Shown: positions 34,377 to 43,609, counted from the stretch's first letter. The stretch is DNA of 64,000 nt from RGIG426 sp045639905 (GCA_045639905.1 JAZUDZ010000040.1:23090-87089); one strand, 5' to 3'. Numbers and translations are program-made. The notes: generated by a model from the letters alone, not told the origin.

Positions 34377-35012
34377 GTGAAAACATATCGAATCTATTTG
34401 TTGCATCACGGAATGACGGAAGCCGGAGAAAAACATATGTATGTCGGAAAAACGGACTTGCCGCTTTCTCCCGATGGGTTTCATGATTTGGTCAATATGC
34501 AGCGGGTGTACACCTATCCGAATGCCCGCCGCTTTTATGCCGCACCGCATACCAGATGCCGTCAAACACTGGAAATGCTGTATCCGGGATGTGACATTTC
34601 GGATGTTCCGGGTCTTGCCGAGTGTGATTTCGGAGAATGGGAAGGGAAAACCCTGGAGGAACTGAAATCGGATGAGACATTTCAAAACTGGATTTCCGGC
34701 AAACAGGGAGAGATCCCCGGAGGCGAAAGTGCTGCTGTTTTCCAGGCGCGCGTGATGCAGGCATTTGAAGAAACGGTAACGGATATTTTGAAAAGCGGAG
34801 AAACGGACACGGCGATTTGTGTTCCGGGCGGCGTGCTGATGCTGATTATGACGGTATACGGTCTTCCGAAACTGGAGATGAAGCAGTGGGTTTGCGGACC
34901 GGGAAACGGATTCTGCTTACGGGTTACTCCGGAAATATGGATGCGGGAGCCTGTGGCGGAAGCACTTTGTATGATTCCGTGGAAAAAAGAAGAAGAGACG
35001 GAAGATTCCTGA
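34377..35012 (+). CDS. Histidine phosphatase superfamily protein (phosphoglycerate mutase-like)
   Basis: 211 residues from the GTG at 34377, chosen because CAGGTG lies 6 bases upstream; a TTG at 34359 lies before that site. The family pattern is clear: the catalytic-His motif region IYLLHHGMTEAG, the VGKTDLPLSPDG segment, AAPHTRCRQTLEML and LAECDFGEWEGKT. The first motif is normally RHG. Here the arginine is a histidine (LHHG), which removes a usual phosphate ligand. The rest resembles CobC/GpmB-like phosphatases. The substrate is unknown. It diverges from the XRE regulator gene. Confidence 0.85.
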   Translation: MKTYRIYLLHHGMTEAGEKHMYVGKTDLPLSPDGFHDLVNMQRVYTYPNARRFYAAPHTRCRQTLEMLYPGCDISDVPGLAECDFGEWEGKTLEELKSDETFQNWISGKQGEIPGGESAAVFQARVMQAFEETVTDILKSGETDTAICVPGGVLMLIMTVYGLPKLEMKQWVCGPGNGFCLRVTPEIWMREPVAEALCMIPWKKEEETEDS

Positions 35013-35090
35013 CAATCTGTTGTTGATATTTGGTTTTTTTTGAATTATACTTCTTATATATTATATATTTACTAAAAGAGGGGTACCGTG

Positions 35091-36077
35091 ATGTCAATTC
35101 GCGTTGGAATTTATGGATACGGAAACCTGGGCCGCGGTGTGGAAAAAGCGATTCGACAAAATCCGGATATGGAGCTTGCCGCTGTTTTTACCCGCCGGGA
35201 TCCGAAAACGGTTTCCATTCAAACAGAAGGGGTTCCGGTTGTTCAGGCAACCGAAATGGCTTCTATGAAAGATGCTATCGATGTTATGATTGTGTGCGGA
35301 GGCAGCTCTACGGACCTGCCCGTTCAAACGCCGGCGTGTGCCGCCCTGTTCAATGTGGTGGACAGTTTCGATACACATGCAAAAATTCCGGAGCATTTTG
35401 CCGCGGTGGATGCCGCCGCAAAGAAAGGACAGACGGTTGCCGCGATTTCCGTGGGCTGGGATCCGGGTCTGTTTTCACTGGCCCGTGTTTACGGCTCCGC
35501 CATTTTGCCTGACGGCGCAGATTATACATTCTGGGGACGCGGTGTCAGCCAGGGCCATTCGGATGCGGTTCGCCGTATTGAAGGAGTTTTGGATGCCCGG
35601 CAGTATACCATACCGGTTCCGTCCTCTTTGGATGCGGTTCGGTCCGGTGAAACACCGGCATTGACGACCCGTCAAAAGCATACCCGTGAGTGCTTTGTCG
35701 TTGCTGCGGAGGGTGCGGATTTGCAGCGTATCGAAAATGAAATCAAAACGATGCCGCACTATTTTGACGAATATGATACAACCGTTCATTTTATCTCTGC
35801 CGAGGAAATGAAAAACAATCACAGCGGACTTCCTCACGGCGGCTCCGTTTTCCGTACGGGAAAAACCGGTGACGGCGGAGAACATACGGAAGTGATGGAG
35901 TTCCGTTTGAATTTGGATTCCAATCCGGAATTTACCTCTTCTGTTTTGGTGGCGACGGCCCGTGCCGTGGTTCGCTTAAATCGGGAAGGAAAAAACGGTT
36001 GTGTGACATTGCTTGACATTCCGGTCTCGTATCTGTCTTCTTTGACCGGCGAGGAACTGAGAAAGAATTTGCTGTGA
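35091..36077 (+). CDS. ddh: meso-Diaminopimelate dehydrogenase
   Basis: 328 residues from ATG 35091 (AGAGGGG upstream; a GTG at 35088 is less likely). It has the N-terminal NADP-binding motif VGIYGYGNLGRGVEKAI, then the Ddh signatures IVCGGSSTDLP, VDSFDTHAKIP, VGWDPGLFSL and FWGRGVSQGHSDAVRRI. It makes meso-diaminopimelate from tetrahydrodipicolinate in one step, supplying lysine and peptidoglycan. No other lysine genes are near. The stop overlaps the ribosome site of the next gene, so ddh is co-transcribed with the phosphatase genes. Confidence 0.96.
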   Translation: MSIRVGIYGYGNLGRGVEKAIRQNPDMELAAVFTRRDPKTVSIQTEGVPVVQATEMASMKDAIDVMIVCGGSSTDLPVQTPACAALFNVVDSFDTHAKIPEHFAAVDAAAKKGQTVAAISVGWDPGLFSLARVYGSAILPDGADYTFWGRGVSQGHSDAVRRIEGVLDARQYTIPVPSSLDAVRSGETPALTTRQKHTRECFVVAAEGADLQRIENEIKTMPHYFDEYDTTVHFISAEEMKNNHSGLPHGGSVFRTGKTGDGGEHTEVMEFRLNLDSNPEFTSSVLVATARAVVRLNREGKNGCVTLLDIPVSYLSSLTGEELRKNLL

Positions 36078-36088
36078 GGAGAATGTAT

Positions 36089-37810
36089 ATGAGAAAGACA
36101 TTATCGATTCTTTTTGTTTTGGTATTTGTTGTTACGTTATTTACAGCGGCGATGCCGTCCCTACTTTCTTTCCAAAAAGCAGCGGCTGCCACAACGGTGG
36201 GTGACGCCAACTTTGACGATGCCATCGACATGAAGGATGTTTTGATTATTCGTAAATATCTGGCAGCTTTGGTCGAGGATTACAACATTGATGTTTTGGC
36301 TGCCGATTGCAACCAGGATGCAAGCCTGGACATGAAGGACGTTTTAATGCTTCGGAAGTATCTGGCCCATATGGAAACGCTTCCGGAGGCAAAGGAAACC
36401 TCCTCTGTACCGACGACCACAACCGGTGAGACGCCGACCTCCAAGCCGACCGAATCTTCGCCGGCAACCAATCCCACAACGCCTACGCCGACTACTGCAG
36501 GGAAAATGCCGGTCGACCTGACGATGGTCCCGGACCAGATTTTGCTTTCTTATTATGATGTCGATGCCACCGAAATGGGTGTGACCTGGCACAACACGGT
36601 TAAGAGCAGCAAGCCGGTGGTTGAATATGTAAAAGTCAGCGGGTCGGAAACACCGGATTTCAGTCAAGCGGAAAAGGCTTCTGCCACCCGTGACAGTTAC
36701 CAGACGCAAACCTGGCCCTTCTATCCGGACACCAACACCTTCTACTATGATTCCAAAGGCTTTACCACCATTACGGATTATGCCTATCACGCAGTCATGG
36801 ATAACCTTGACTTCGATAGCACATATGCTTACCGTGTCGGTGATGAAGAGGAAGGAAGCTGGAGCCGGACGGGAACCTTTAAAACGCGTAAAGAAACCGT
36901 GGATTCCTTCTCCTTTATCTACACCAGCGATACGCAGGTGTCGTCCATCGGTGACCAGAAGATGCATACCTATATGAAAAAAGGATTGGATGCAGCGGTA
37001 AAAGACGATCCGAACCTGTCCTTCCTGATTCAAGGCGGTGACTTTGTTCAGAACTCCAATCGTATGTATCAGTGGCAAATGCATATTGACGGCAACAGCG
37101 AGTTTTTGATGAAGTATCCGACCATGATGGTAACCGGCAACCACGAATCGACGCACGATACAGCCGGTCAGTATGAGATATTCAAACATACAACCGTGGA
37201 TTTGCCGAGTGTGGATATGGACAAAAAACTGGGCATCTACTATTCCTTCAACTACGGAAACGCTCACTTTGTGATTTTGAATACCGATGAAAAATCGGGA
37301 GATAAACTGAGCAGCACACAAGCGGCATGGCTTGAAAGCGATTTGAAGGCCAACACCCAAAAATGGACAATTGTTGCTATGCATCGTCCGATTGTGGCTC
37401 TTCGCGAATCAACTGATCCGTCTGCTCTTCGCAGTCAGCTTGCCCCGCTCTTCGTCAAGTACGGTGTGGACTTTGTCATTCAGGCCCACGAACACGTGTT
37501 TACGCGCAGCTATGTACTGGACGAAAAAGGGCAGCCGATTAAAGATGCTGCCAAAGAAACCTCCAACGGGGTTGAGTATTACAAAGACCCGGCCGGATTC
37601 CTTGTCGCGACCTTCGCGGCAGGCGGCAGTTCGGACCGTTCTCCGTCAACCAAGGTCAATGAAAGCCTTTGTGAGGTGTACGGAGACGGACAAGAGTCCT
37701 CTTTTGCAAACTTCACCATTACAGGGGACACATTAACAGTCAGAGCACTTTATGCCAGCAGTGGTTCCGCCAAAGCTTATGACGGCGGCCAGTGGGGCAT
37801 CAAGAAATAA
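36089..37810 (+). CDS. Secreted dockerin-containing purple acid phosphatase-like protein (copy 1)
   Basis: 573 residues from ATG 36089, 7 bases after GAGGAG. A signal peptide (about 1-34) is followed by two dockerin-type repeats (38-60 and 72-95, each with DMKDVL), a Thr/Pro linker (98-140) and a fibronectin-like PAP N-terminal domain (about 145-265). The metallophosphatase domain has D281 (SDTQ), D318 (GGDFV), N351-H352 (GNHE), a later MHRP and the double-His QAHEHVF. It probably removes phosphate from extracellular esters. It is a paralogue of the next gene and follows ddh. The partner of its dockerin is not in this window. Confidence 0.88.
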   Translation: MRKTLSILFVLVFVVTLFTAAMPSLLSFQKAAAATTVGDANFDDAIDMKDVLIIRKYLAALVEDYNIDVLAADCNQDASLDMKDVLMLRKYLAHMETLPEAKETSSVPTTTTGETPTSKPTESSPATNPTTPTPTTAGKMPVDLTMVPDQILLSYYDVDATEMGVTWHNTVKSSKPVVEYVKVSGSETPDFSQAEKASATRDSYQTQTWPFYPDTNTFYYDSKGFTTITDYAYHAVMDNLDFDSTYAYRVGDEEEGSWSRTGTFKTRKETVDSFSFIYTSDTQVSSIGDQKMHTYMKKGLDAAVKDDPNLSFLIQGGDFVQNSNRMYQWQMHIDGNSEFLMKYPTMMVTGNHESTHDTAGQYEIFKHTTVDLPSVDMDKKLGIYYSFNYGNAHFVILNTDEKSGDKLSSTQAAWLESDLKANTQKWTIVAMHRPIVALRESTDPSALRSQLAPLFVKYGVDFVIQAHEHVFTRSYVLDEKGQPIKDAAKETSNGVEYYKDPAGFLVATFAAGGSSDRSPSTKVNESLCEVYGDGQESSFANFTITGDTLTVRALYASSGSAKAYDGGQWGIKK

Positions 37811-37826
37811 GAGAGGAGAATAACGG

Positions 37827-39542
37827 ATGAAACACATGAAACTACTAGCGGTTGTTGCCGTGCTTGCAATGCTTCTTTCCATGACATTGCTGGCTCCGTG
37901 TCAAACTTCGGCGCAGACGATTCTCGGCGATGCAAATGGTGACGATACCATTGACATGAAGGATGTCCTGATTATCCGCAAGTATTTGGCGGGAATGGTG
38001 GAATCCTATAATCTGGATTTAATTGCTTCCGATTGCAATCAGGATAACAGTATTGATATGAAGGATGTCTTACTCCTTCGCAAATACCTGGCTCATATGG
38101 AGGACCTTCCGGAACTGGTAACGACCACCAAGGCTCCGACCACCACCACGCAGAGCACCCCGACAAGTGCTCCGACCAAGCCGATTAACGTGACATATCA
38201 GTACACGACTCTTGTCCCGGATCAGTTGGTTTTGAGCTATTACAACCAGGATTCTACGGATATGGCCATCACCTGGCACACCACAAAAGAAAGCAAAAAA
38301 GCGGTTGTGCAGTTTATGAAAGCCGATCCGACGGTTGTTGCTCCGGATTTCAGTCAGGCCACCACGGTGGATGCTTTGACCGAAGAGTTTGAAGAAAATT
38401 ACTGCTTCCCGTATTTCCCGGAAACCAACAACTATACATGGGATGCCAAGGTGGGCTTTAAAACGGCCATTGCCTATGTCCATCGCGGCATTATGACCAA
38501 TTTGGAGCCGGGGACTAACTATGTTTATCGTGTCGGCGATGCCGATGAAAACGTATGGTCCGACGCGGCTGTCTTTACAACCCGCGAAGCGGATCCGAGT
38601 GATTTCTCCTTTGTGTATATCAGTGATACGCAGGCGGAACCGATTGAACAGGATTACGGTTACAAGTTTATGAAAAACACCTTAAAGTATGCAGAAGAAG
38701 ATGATCCGGATATGGACTTCATCCTCCACGGCGGTGACGTGGTACAGGGTACTCGTTATTATTTCCTGTGGGAAAGCATGCTGAACGGTTCCAAAGAATT
38801 TTTGACCAAGTATCCGATGATGCTGACGACCGGTAACCACGAGGGAACCCAGTCGACAGCCGGAAAGTTTGAAACCTATAAACATATGACCTTTGACCTG
38901 CCGGATGTGGCGATGGACAAGGCTTTTGGTGTTTATTATTCCTTCAACTATGACAACACGCACTTTATCGTGCTGAATACCGATAGTTCTTCCACCACCA
39001 GCGGCTCTTTGGATCGTGACCAGATTCACTGGTTTAAGGATGATGTCAAATCCAAAACACAAAAATGGACGATTGTCTCCATTCACCAGACCATGTTGTC
39101 TCTGAAGAAAACCAAGAATCCGGCCTTGCTTGACCTGATCATTGACGAGTGCAATGATTATGGCGTTGACCTGGTCATTCAGGCCCATGAGCACTGCTAT
39201 ATGCAGAGCTACCCGGTGGATACGAACAAGAATATTACGACCAAAACCGCAACGGAAATTGACGGTGTCAGCTATTATGAAAATCCGAAGGGTGTTTTGT
39301 TTGCTACTTTTGCAACTGCCGGCAGCAAACCGAACAACGTAACGGGTGCCGCGGCTGCCAGCTTCTGTAAGGCGTACTCCGGCGGTAAACCGTCCTCTTG
39401 GGGTAACATTCATATCACGGACGACAAACTCACCATCAAAGCTTACTATGTTACTTACGGTAACGAAGAAGATCCGGATACGGATAACGGAAAAGCTTTG
39501 TGGAGTCAAGGTCAGTGGGGTATTATCAAAACCGACAACTAA
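37827..39542 (+). CDS. Secreted dockerin-containing purple acid phosphatase-like protein (copy 2)
   Basis: 571 residues, the same architecture as the upstream copy: signal peptide (about 1-30), two dockerin-type repeats (about 33-93), a Thr-rich linker, a PAP N-terminal domain and a metallophosphatase domain. The metallophosphatase motifs are ISDTQ, HGGDVVQ, TGNHEG, IHQT and QAHEHCY. The second motif and the His of QAHEH agree with active enzymes. AGAGGAG supports the ATG. It begins 16 bases after copy 1 and has clearly diverged from it, so this is an old tandem duplication. A terminator lies at 39551-39586. Confidence 0.88.
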   Translation: MKHMKLLAVVAVLAMLLSMTLLAPCQTSAQTILGDANGDDTIDMKDVLIIRKYLAGMVESYNLDLIASDCNQDNSIDMKDVLLLRKYLAHMEDLPELVTTTKAPTTTTQSTPTSAPTKPINVTYQYTTLVPDQLVLSYYNQDSTDMAITWHTTKESKKAVVQFMKADPTVVAPDFSQATTVDALTEEFEENYCFPYFPETNNYTWDAKVGFKTAIAYVHRGIMTNLEPGTNYVYRVGDADENVWSDAAVFTTREADPSDFSFVYISDTQAEPIEQDYGYKFMKNTLKYAEEDDPDMDFILHGGDVVQGTRYYFLWESMLNGSKEFLTKYPMMLTTGNHEGTQSTAGKFETYKHMTFDLPDVAMDKAFGVYYSFNYDNTHFIVLNTDSSSTTSGSLDRDQIHWFKDDVKSKTQKWTIVSIHQTMLSLKKTKNPALLDLIIDECNDYGVDLVIQAHEHCYMQSYPVDTNKNITTKTATEIDGVSYYENPKGVLFATFATAGSKPNNVTGAAAASFCKAYSGGKPSSWGNIHITDDKLTIKAYYVTYGNEEDPDTDNGKALWSQGQWGIIKTDN

Positions 39543-39550
39543 GATTTCGG

Positions 39551-39586
39551 AAAAGGAGGGCAGTCTATGGCTTGCCCTCCTTTTTT
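39551..39586 (+). terminator. Terminator between the phosphatase and transporter genes
   Basis: A 12 bp stem (39551-39562 with 39574-39585), an 11-base loop and a T-run. The stem contains a GGAGGG and the loop an ATG (39567), which therefore looks like a decoy start. Confidence 0.8.
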
Positions 39587-39599
39587 CAGGGGTAAATGT

Positions 39600-40199
39600 A
39601 TGAAAGCTTCGAAAAAAACAACAGAATATGCTGTATCCTTTCGAGACCTGTTTGTGAATTTTTTCAAAATCGGTTTGTTCACATTCGGCGGCGGCTATGC
39701 CATGATTTCCGTCATGAGTGAAGAACTGTGTCAGAAAAAGAAATGGATAACCAATGAAGAAATGCTGGACATGGTGGCTCTTTCGGAGTCAACACCGGGA
39801 CCGGTGGCCATTAATGCGGCTACAAACATCGGCTATCGTCTTCGTGGGATACCGGGTGCCTTGGTGGCAACGGGTGCGGAGATATTGCCGGCGTTTATCA
39901 TTATGTTTGTGTTGTCTTTTTTTCTGGATGCCTTTATGCAGATTCCGATTATTTCTTCGGCGTTTAAAGGGATTCAGTGTGCGGTTGTCGTACTGATTTT
40001 GCGTGCCGGATATTCACTGCTCAAAGGGCTGAAGAGGACACCCCTCAGTTTGTGTATCGTCTCTGCGGTGACACTGGGGCTCTTGCTGATACACATTTTT
40101 GCATGGAATTTCTCTTCGCTTTTATTTATTGTATTCGCTGCGTGTATCGGTCTTGTTTTCGGACTTGTATCGAAAAAAGAAAAGGAGGATCCATCATGA
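39600..40199 (+). CDS. Chromate transporter family protein, N-terminal half homologue
   Basis: 199 residues from ATG 39600 (AGGGGT 6 bases upstream). It has one CHR domain: FKIGLFTFGGGYAMISVM near the N-terminus, then ALSESTPGPVAINAATNIGYRLRG, with about six membrane helices. The two short CHR proteins encoded here together make the equivalent of one long ChrA protein. The family exports chromate in some bacteria, but most Clostridial members have no proven substrate. It overlaps the next gene by 4 bases (ATGA). Confidence 0.9.
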   Translation: MKASKKTTEYAVSFRDLFVNFFKIGLFTFGGGYAMISVMSEELCQKKKWITNEEMLDMVALSESTPGPVAINAATNIGYRLRGIPGALVATGAEILPAFIIMFVLSFFLDAFMQIPIISSAFKGIQCAVVVLILRAGYSLLKGLKRTPLSLCIVSAVTLGLLLIHIFAWNFSSLLFIVFAACIGLVFGLVSKKEKEDPS

Positions 40200-40756
40200 T
40201 TTATATTCTCCTTTTTTGGACGTTTTTGAAAATCGGTGCGTTTTCCTTTGGCGGCGGGTATGCCATGATTTCCCCGGTGCAGGAGGCCGTGGTTCAGCAC
40301 GGCTGGATGGATGCCGACACCTTTATGAAGTTTCTCGGTGTTTGCGAGTCCACTCCGGGACCGCTGATGATCAATATGGCCACCTATGTGGGATCGACCC
40401 AGGGGGGGCTTCTCGGTGCATTTTGTGCCACACTCGGGGCGATTTTACCCTCCATAGTAATTATGCTTCTCCTGTCGACCATATTAAAAACTTTCCAGGA
40501 GAATCACGTGGTGAAATCGGTGCTGGAATGCATTCGTCCGGCCGCTCTCGGACTGATTTTGGCAACCGGACTTTGGATGCTGTACACACTGGTTTTACCG
40601 ACCGGATTTGCCCCGTTGGCCGTGGACTGGAAATCTCTTGTTTTGACGGGAGTTTTGCTGGCCGTTCCGCCTTTATATCATAGGTGGAAACAAAAGAAAT
40701 TTTCGGCGATTGCTTTGATTGGTATATCGGCCGTTTTCGGTATACTTCTTTTTTGA
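40196..40756 (+). CDS. Chromate transporter family protein, C-terminal half homologue
   Basis: 186 residues from ATG 40196, which overlaps the stop of the previous gene (ATGA) and follows AAGGAGG by 6 bases. Its CHR domain repeats the same motifs, FLKIGAFSFGGGYAMISPVQ and GVCESTPGPLMINMATYVG. The pair is expected to form an antiparallel heterodimer. An earlier in-frame start at 39977 lies within the first gene and has no ribosome site. No arsenate or chromate regulator is nearby, so the transported ion is open. Confidence 0.9.
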   Translation: MIYILLFWTFLKIGAFSFGGGYAMISPVQEAVVQHGWMDADTFMKFLGVCESTPGPLMINMATYVGSTQGGLLGAFCATLGAILPSIVIMLLLSTILKTFQENHVVKSVLECIRPAALGLILATGLWMLYTLVLPTGFAPLAVDWKSLVLTGVLLAVPPLYHRWKQKKFSAIALIGISAVFGILLF

Positions 40757-40761
40757 GAATG

Positions 40762-40789
40762 TTGAAAAAATCGCCAAATGATGTATAAT
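40762..40789 (+). promoter_or_regulatory. Promoter of the LtaS-like gene
   Basis: TTGAAA (40762-40767), a 16-base spacer and TATAAT (40784-40789), 35 bases before the GTG start. Confidence 0.7.
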
Positions 40790-40824
40790 ATGTAACGTAT
40801 TTCTTATGAAAGCAGGTGACAACT

Positions 40825-42825
40825 GTGCCCAAAAGTATTTTCTCCAAAGCCATTTTCCGAACAGCACTTCCGGAATGGCTGATGTATGTTTTTATCAATT
40901 TATGGGCAGAGTTTTGGCTTCGACTCGGAACGACTACAAAAGATCTTCCGTTTTGGAAAGGCGGAATATACTTTACGCTGGTCGTTACCATTTGCGGAGC
41001 ATCTCTTTACTATTTGCTGTGTTCATTTTTTAACCGAAAAATACGAACAGCGCTTCTAAGTTTCGGCGTTTGCCTGTCTACGCTGATTTGTATGGTGCAA
41101 TTGGTCTATTTCCATATTTTCGGGACCTATTTCATTATCTTTTCCATTAAAACCCTGGGCAAGGCCGTGGACACCTTCACGGATGTCATGTTTGCATCCA
41201 TTTGGAGTGTTATTATTTTCCTGCTGCTGATGCTGCTTCCGGTGGCACTGTGGTTTTGGAAGTCCATTGTGCGCGTCAGAAAAGTCAAGGCAGGCTATGG
41301 GGAACGTGTGGTTATCGGTTTGATTGTTCTCGTGAACTATATTCTGCTTCTGTTTGGATTGCTTGTCGGCGGCCGCAGCGATTTGTCTCCGCATTATCTG
41401 TACTGGAACAATCTGGAGGTAACGCCATGTGTCAGAACCTTCGGTGCCGTCAACACGCTCCGTTTGGATCTCAAATATCAGGTGTTCGGAACCAAATCCG
41501 CCAGTGTCAGCGGGAAGGGACCAAATGATCTGGACGGCACAGACGAGGGCAAAAAAGAAAAGGAAGAAACATCTAAAGAGCCGGTTAAATACAATACCAT
41601 GAATATTGATTTTGATGCGGCCATCAATAACACTTCCAGTTCGGAGATTCAGGATTTGCATGAATACTTCAAGGAAGTGACGCCCACAAAACAAAACCAG
41701 TATACGGGTATGTTTAAAGGAAAGAACGTTATCTTGATTACGGCCGAAGGATTCAGCACCTGTGCGATGGATCCGGTGCGTACACCGACCTTGTATAAGA
41801 TGGCACACGAAGGACTGGATTTCACCAATTATTACTCTCCCGGTTGGGGTGTATCCACACTGGACGGCGAGTATGTGAACCTGGTCGGCCTCATTCCGAA
41901 ATCCAATGTGTGGAGTATGTGGCGAGCCAAGGATAACGATCTTCATTTTACGGTCGGTAACGTCACCAAACGACTTGGCTATTTGAATCTTGCTTATCAT
42001 AACAACAGTTACGACTATTACAGCCGAAACGAAAGTCATTATAATCTCGGGTATGACTGGATTGCCATCGGCAACGGCCTTGAGCTGGAACACAGCGTGT
42101 GGCCGAATTCCGATGAAGAAATGATTGCCGCCACAACCGGCAATTACTTAACCAGTGACAAGCCGTTCTCGGTTTATTACTTAACGGTTTCCGGACATGC
42201 CAACTACAATTTCCCCGGAAATATGATGGCAACCTGGAACAAGGCTGTTGTGGATAATCTGGAAGGATATTCCGAAGAAGCGAAAGCCTATCTAGCCTGC
42301 CAGTATGAACTGGAAAAAGCCATGACGCTCCTTCTTCAGAGACTTACCGAGGCAGGAAAGCTGGACGATACGCTGATTGTCTTGGCGGCTGACCATTATC
42401 CTTATGGACTCAGTGCAGAGGCTCAAAAGGAATTCTACGGACAAAACTTTGACGAGAACTTTGATGAGTATCATAACACTTTGATTGTGTACAACCCGAA
42501 GTTCAAACATACCGTTATAGAAAAGCCGTGCTATTCCATTGACATTTTGCCGACGGTTCTGAATTTGATGGGAGCCGAATACGATTCCCGCTTGCTGATG
42601 GGTACCGATATTCTTTCCGATTCTTCCGGCTTGATTATTTTCAATAACCGTTCCTGGATCACGGAAAAAGGTCGGTATAATTCCCAGACGGGAACCTTTG
42701 AACCGAACCCCGGTGTTTCGGTTTCGAACGACTATATCGACACGGTTTGCTCCATTGTATCAAAGAAATTCAGCGTCTCAACCATGATGCTGGATGACGA
42801 TTATTACGGCAAACTATTCTCGTAA
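40825..42825 (+). CDS. LTA synthase-like sulfatase family membrane protein
   Basis: 666 residues from the GTG at 40825, 6 bases after AGCAGGTG. Five membrane helices in the first ~200 residues are followed by a charged linker and an extracellular sulfatase-fold domain. The metal and catalytic-Thr region is seen in NVILITAEGF and STLDGEYVN, with DTLIVLAADHYPYG further on. LtaS enzymes polymerise glycerol phosphate from phosphatidylglycerol onto a glycolipid anchor. Related proteins transfer phosphoglycerol to other glycans, so the exact polymer is not certain. It has its own promoter and a strong terminator. Confidence 0.88.
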   Translation: MPKSIFSKAIFRTALPEWLMYVFINLWAEFWLRLGTTTKDLPFWKGGIYFTLVVTICGASLYYLLCSFFNRKIRTALLSFGVCLSTLICMVQLVYFHIFGTYFIIFSIKTLGKAVDTFTDVMFASIWSVIIFLLLMLLPVALWFWKSIVRVRKVKAGYGERVVIGLIVLVNYILLLFGLLVGGRSDLSPHYLYWNNLEVTPCVRTFGAVNTLRLDLKYQVFGTKSASVSGKGPNDLDGTDEGKKEKEETSKEPVKYNTMNIDFDAAINNTSSSEIQDLHEYFKEVTPTKQNQYTGMFKGKNVILITAEGFSTCAMDPVRTPTLYKMAHEGLDFTNYYSPGWGVSTLDGEYVNLVGLIPKSNVWSMWRAKDNDLHFTVGNVTKRLGYLNLAYHNNSYDYYSRNESHYNLGYDWIAIGNGLELEHSVWPNSDEEMIAATTGNYLTSDKPFSVYYLTVSGHANYNFPGNMMATWNKAVVDNLEGYSEEAKAYLACQYELEKAMTLLLQRLTEAGKLDDTLIVLAADHYPYGLSAEAQKEFYGQNFDENFDEYHNTLIVYNPKFKHTVIEKPCYSIDILPTVLNLMGAEYDSRLLMGTDILSDSSGLIIFNNRSWITEKGRYNSQTGTFEPNPGVSVSNDYIDTVCSIVSKKFSVSTMMLDDDYYGKLFS

Positions 42826-42829
42826 GCAA

Positions 42830-42870
42830 AAGCTCGTCAAAGGATTTTTCCTTTGACGAGCTTCTTCTTT
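42830..42870. terminator. Strong terminator after the LtaS-like gene
   Basis: A perfect 14 bp stem (42830-42843 with 42850-42863) and a 6-base loop, followed by a T-rich tail. It also ends the convergent small membrane-protein genes. Confidence 0.9.
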
Positions 42871-42877
42871 GTGTGTG

Positions 42878-43120
42878 TTACGGTTCTTCCGGTGTGTCGT
42901 TGTTGTCTTTTTCCGTTTCTTCTTCAGAGGACTCTTCGGATTCTTCTGTTTTCTTGACCCGGATGGTTTGCGCCGCGCCTAAACAAAGATAGGTGCTGCC
43001 GAGACACAAAAACAGGACGGCGGATGAACTGTGGTTTACAAAACCGAGAATAGAGGAAACATAGAAAAGAGCAGAGGCTAAATAGAACAAAAACGCAGTG
43101 GTCTTTTGTTTGTTTTTCAT
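42878..43120 (-). CDS. Small two-helix membrane protein with acidic tail
   Basis: 80 residues from ATG 43120 (AAGAG upstream). Two hydrophobic helices (about 8-27 and 31-50) are followed by a basic patch and a tail made almost only of Glu, Ser, Asp and Thr. I recognise no family. It lies 15 bases downstream of the zinc-ribbon gene, so the two are probably one unit. Confidence 0.65.
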   Translation of the reverse strand: MKNKQKTTAFLFYLASALFYVSSILGFVNHSSSAVLFLCLGSTYLCLGAAQTIRVKKTEESEESSEEETEKDNNDTPEEP

Positions 43121-43135
43121 GGAAATCACTCTTTC

Positions 43136-43609
43136 TTAAGCTGCTGAAGAAGAGTTTTCTTCCAAATACGTGGTAATATACGGAGCGATGGTGTCCAGTG
43201 TGTGTGTCAGACCGTTTCCGGCATGCTTCAGCGCACTTTTTAATCCAAAGAAACCGACAACACTGAGGATGACGGTGATCACCAGCCATACGCAGGCGGC
43301 CTGGGCAAAGTGTTTGACGTTGAGATTCTTAGCCAGAACGGCCATCAAAATCATGGCGACAAAACCGATGCAGGGAATACAGAATAGAAGGATCAAACCT
43401 ACATAGGCTATGGTGCTGAGAGGTTTGCAGGATTTCACCTTCGGCTCCTTGGCTTCCGGTTCGGGAAGAAATTCTTCCATCGGTTCGGATACGGCGGGAA
43501 TTATTTCTTCGTCGCTGCACTCCACTTCCGACAAATCTTCACCGCAGACGGTACAAAATTTCGGATTGTCCGGCAGTACCGAATCACAATACGGGCATAC
43601 TTTAGACAT
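43136..43609 (-). CDS. Zinc-ribbon membrane protein
   Basis: 157 residues from ATG 43609 (AAAGGAGTG upstream). An N-terminal zinc ribbon is visible as C-PYC-D with CTVCGEDL (two CxxC pairs). An acidic linker and two membrane helices (about 70-95 and 103-127) follow, then a short C-terminal region. Such zinc-ribbon/membrane proteins are common in Firmicutes, and their function is unknown. It is probably transcribed with the 80-residue protein. Confidence 0.75.
   Translation of the reverse strand: MSKVCPYCDSVLPDNPKFCTVCGEDLSEVECSDEEIIPAVSEPMEEFLPEPEAKEPKVKSCKPLSTIAYVGLILLFCIPCIGFVAMILMAVLAKNLNVKHFAQAACVWLVITVILSVVGFFGLKSALKHAGNGLTHTLDTIAPYITTYLEENSSSAA

Noticed and set aside
39567..39599. 11-residue N-terminal extension of the first chromate-type transporter
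   Set aside because: The ATG lies in the loop of the preceding terminator; ATG 39600 has its own AGGGGT site and begins nearer the conserved domain.
39977..40195. 73-residue N-terminal extension of the second chromate-type transporter
   Set aside because: It is an out-of-frame reading of the first transporter gene without a ribosome site; ATG 40196 overlaps the stop as ATGA.
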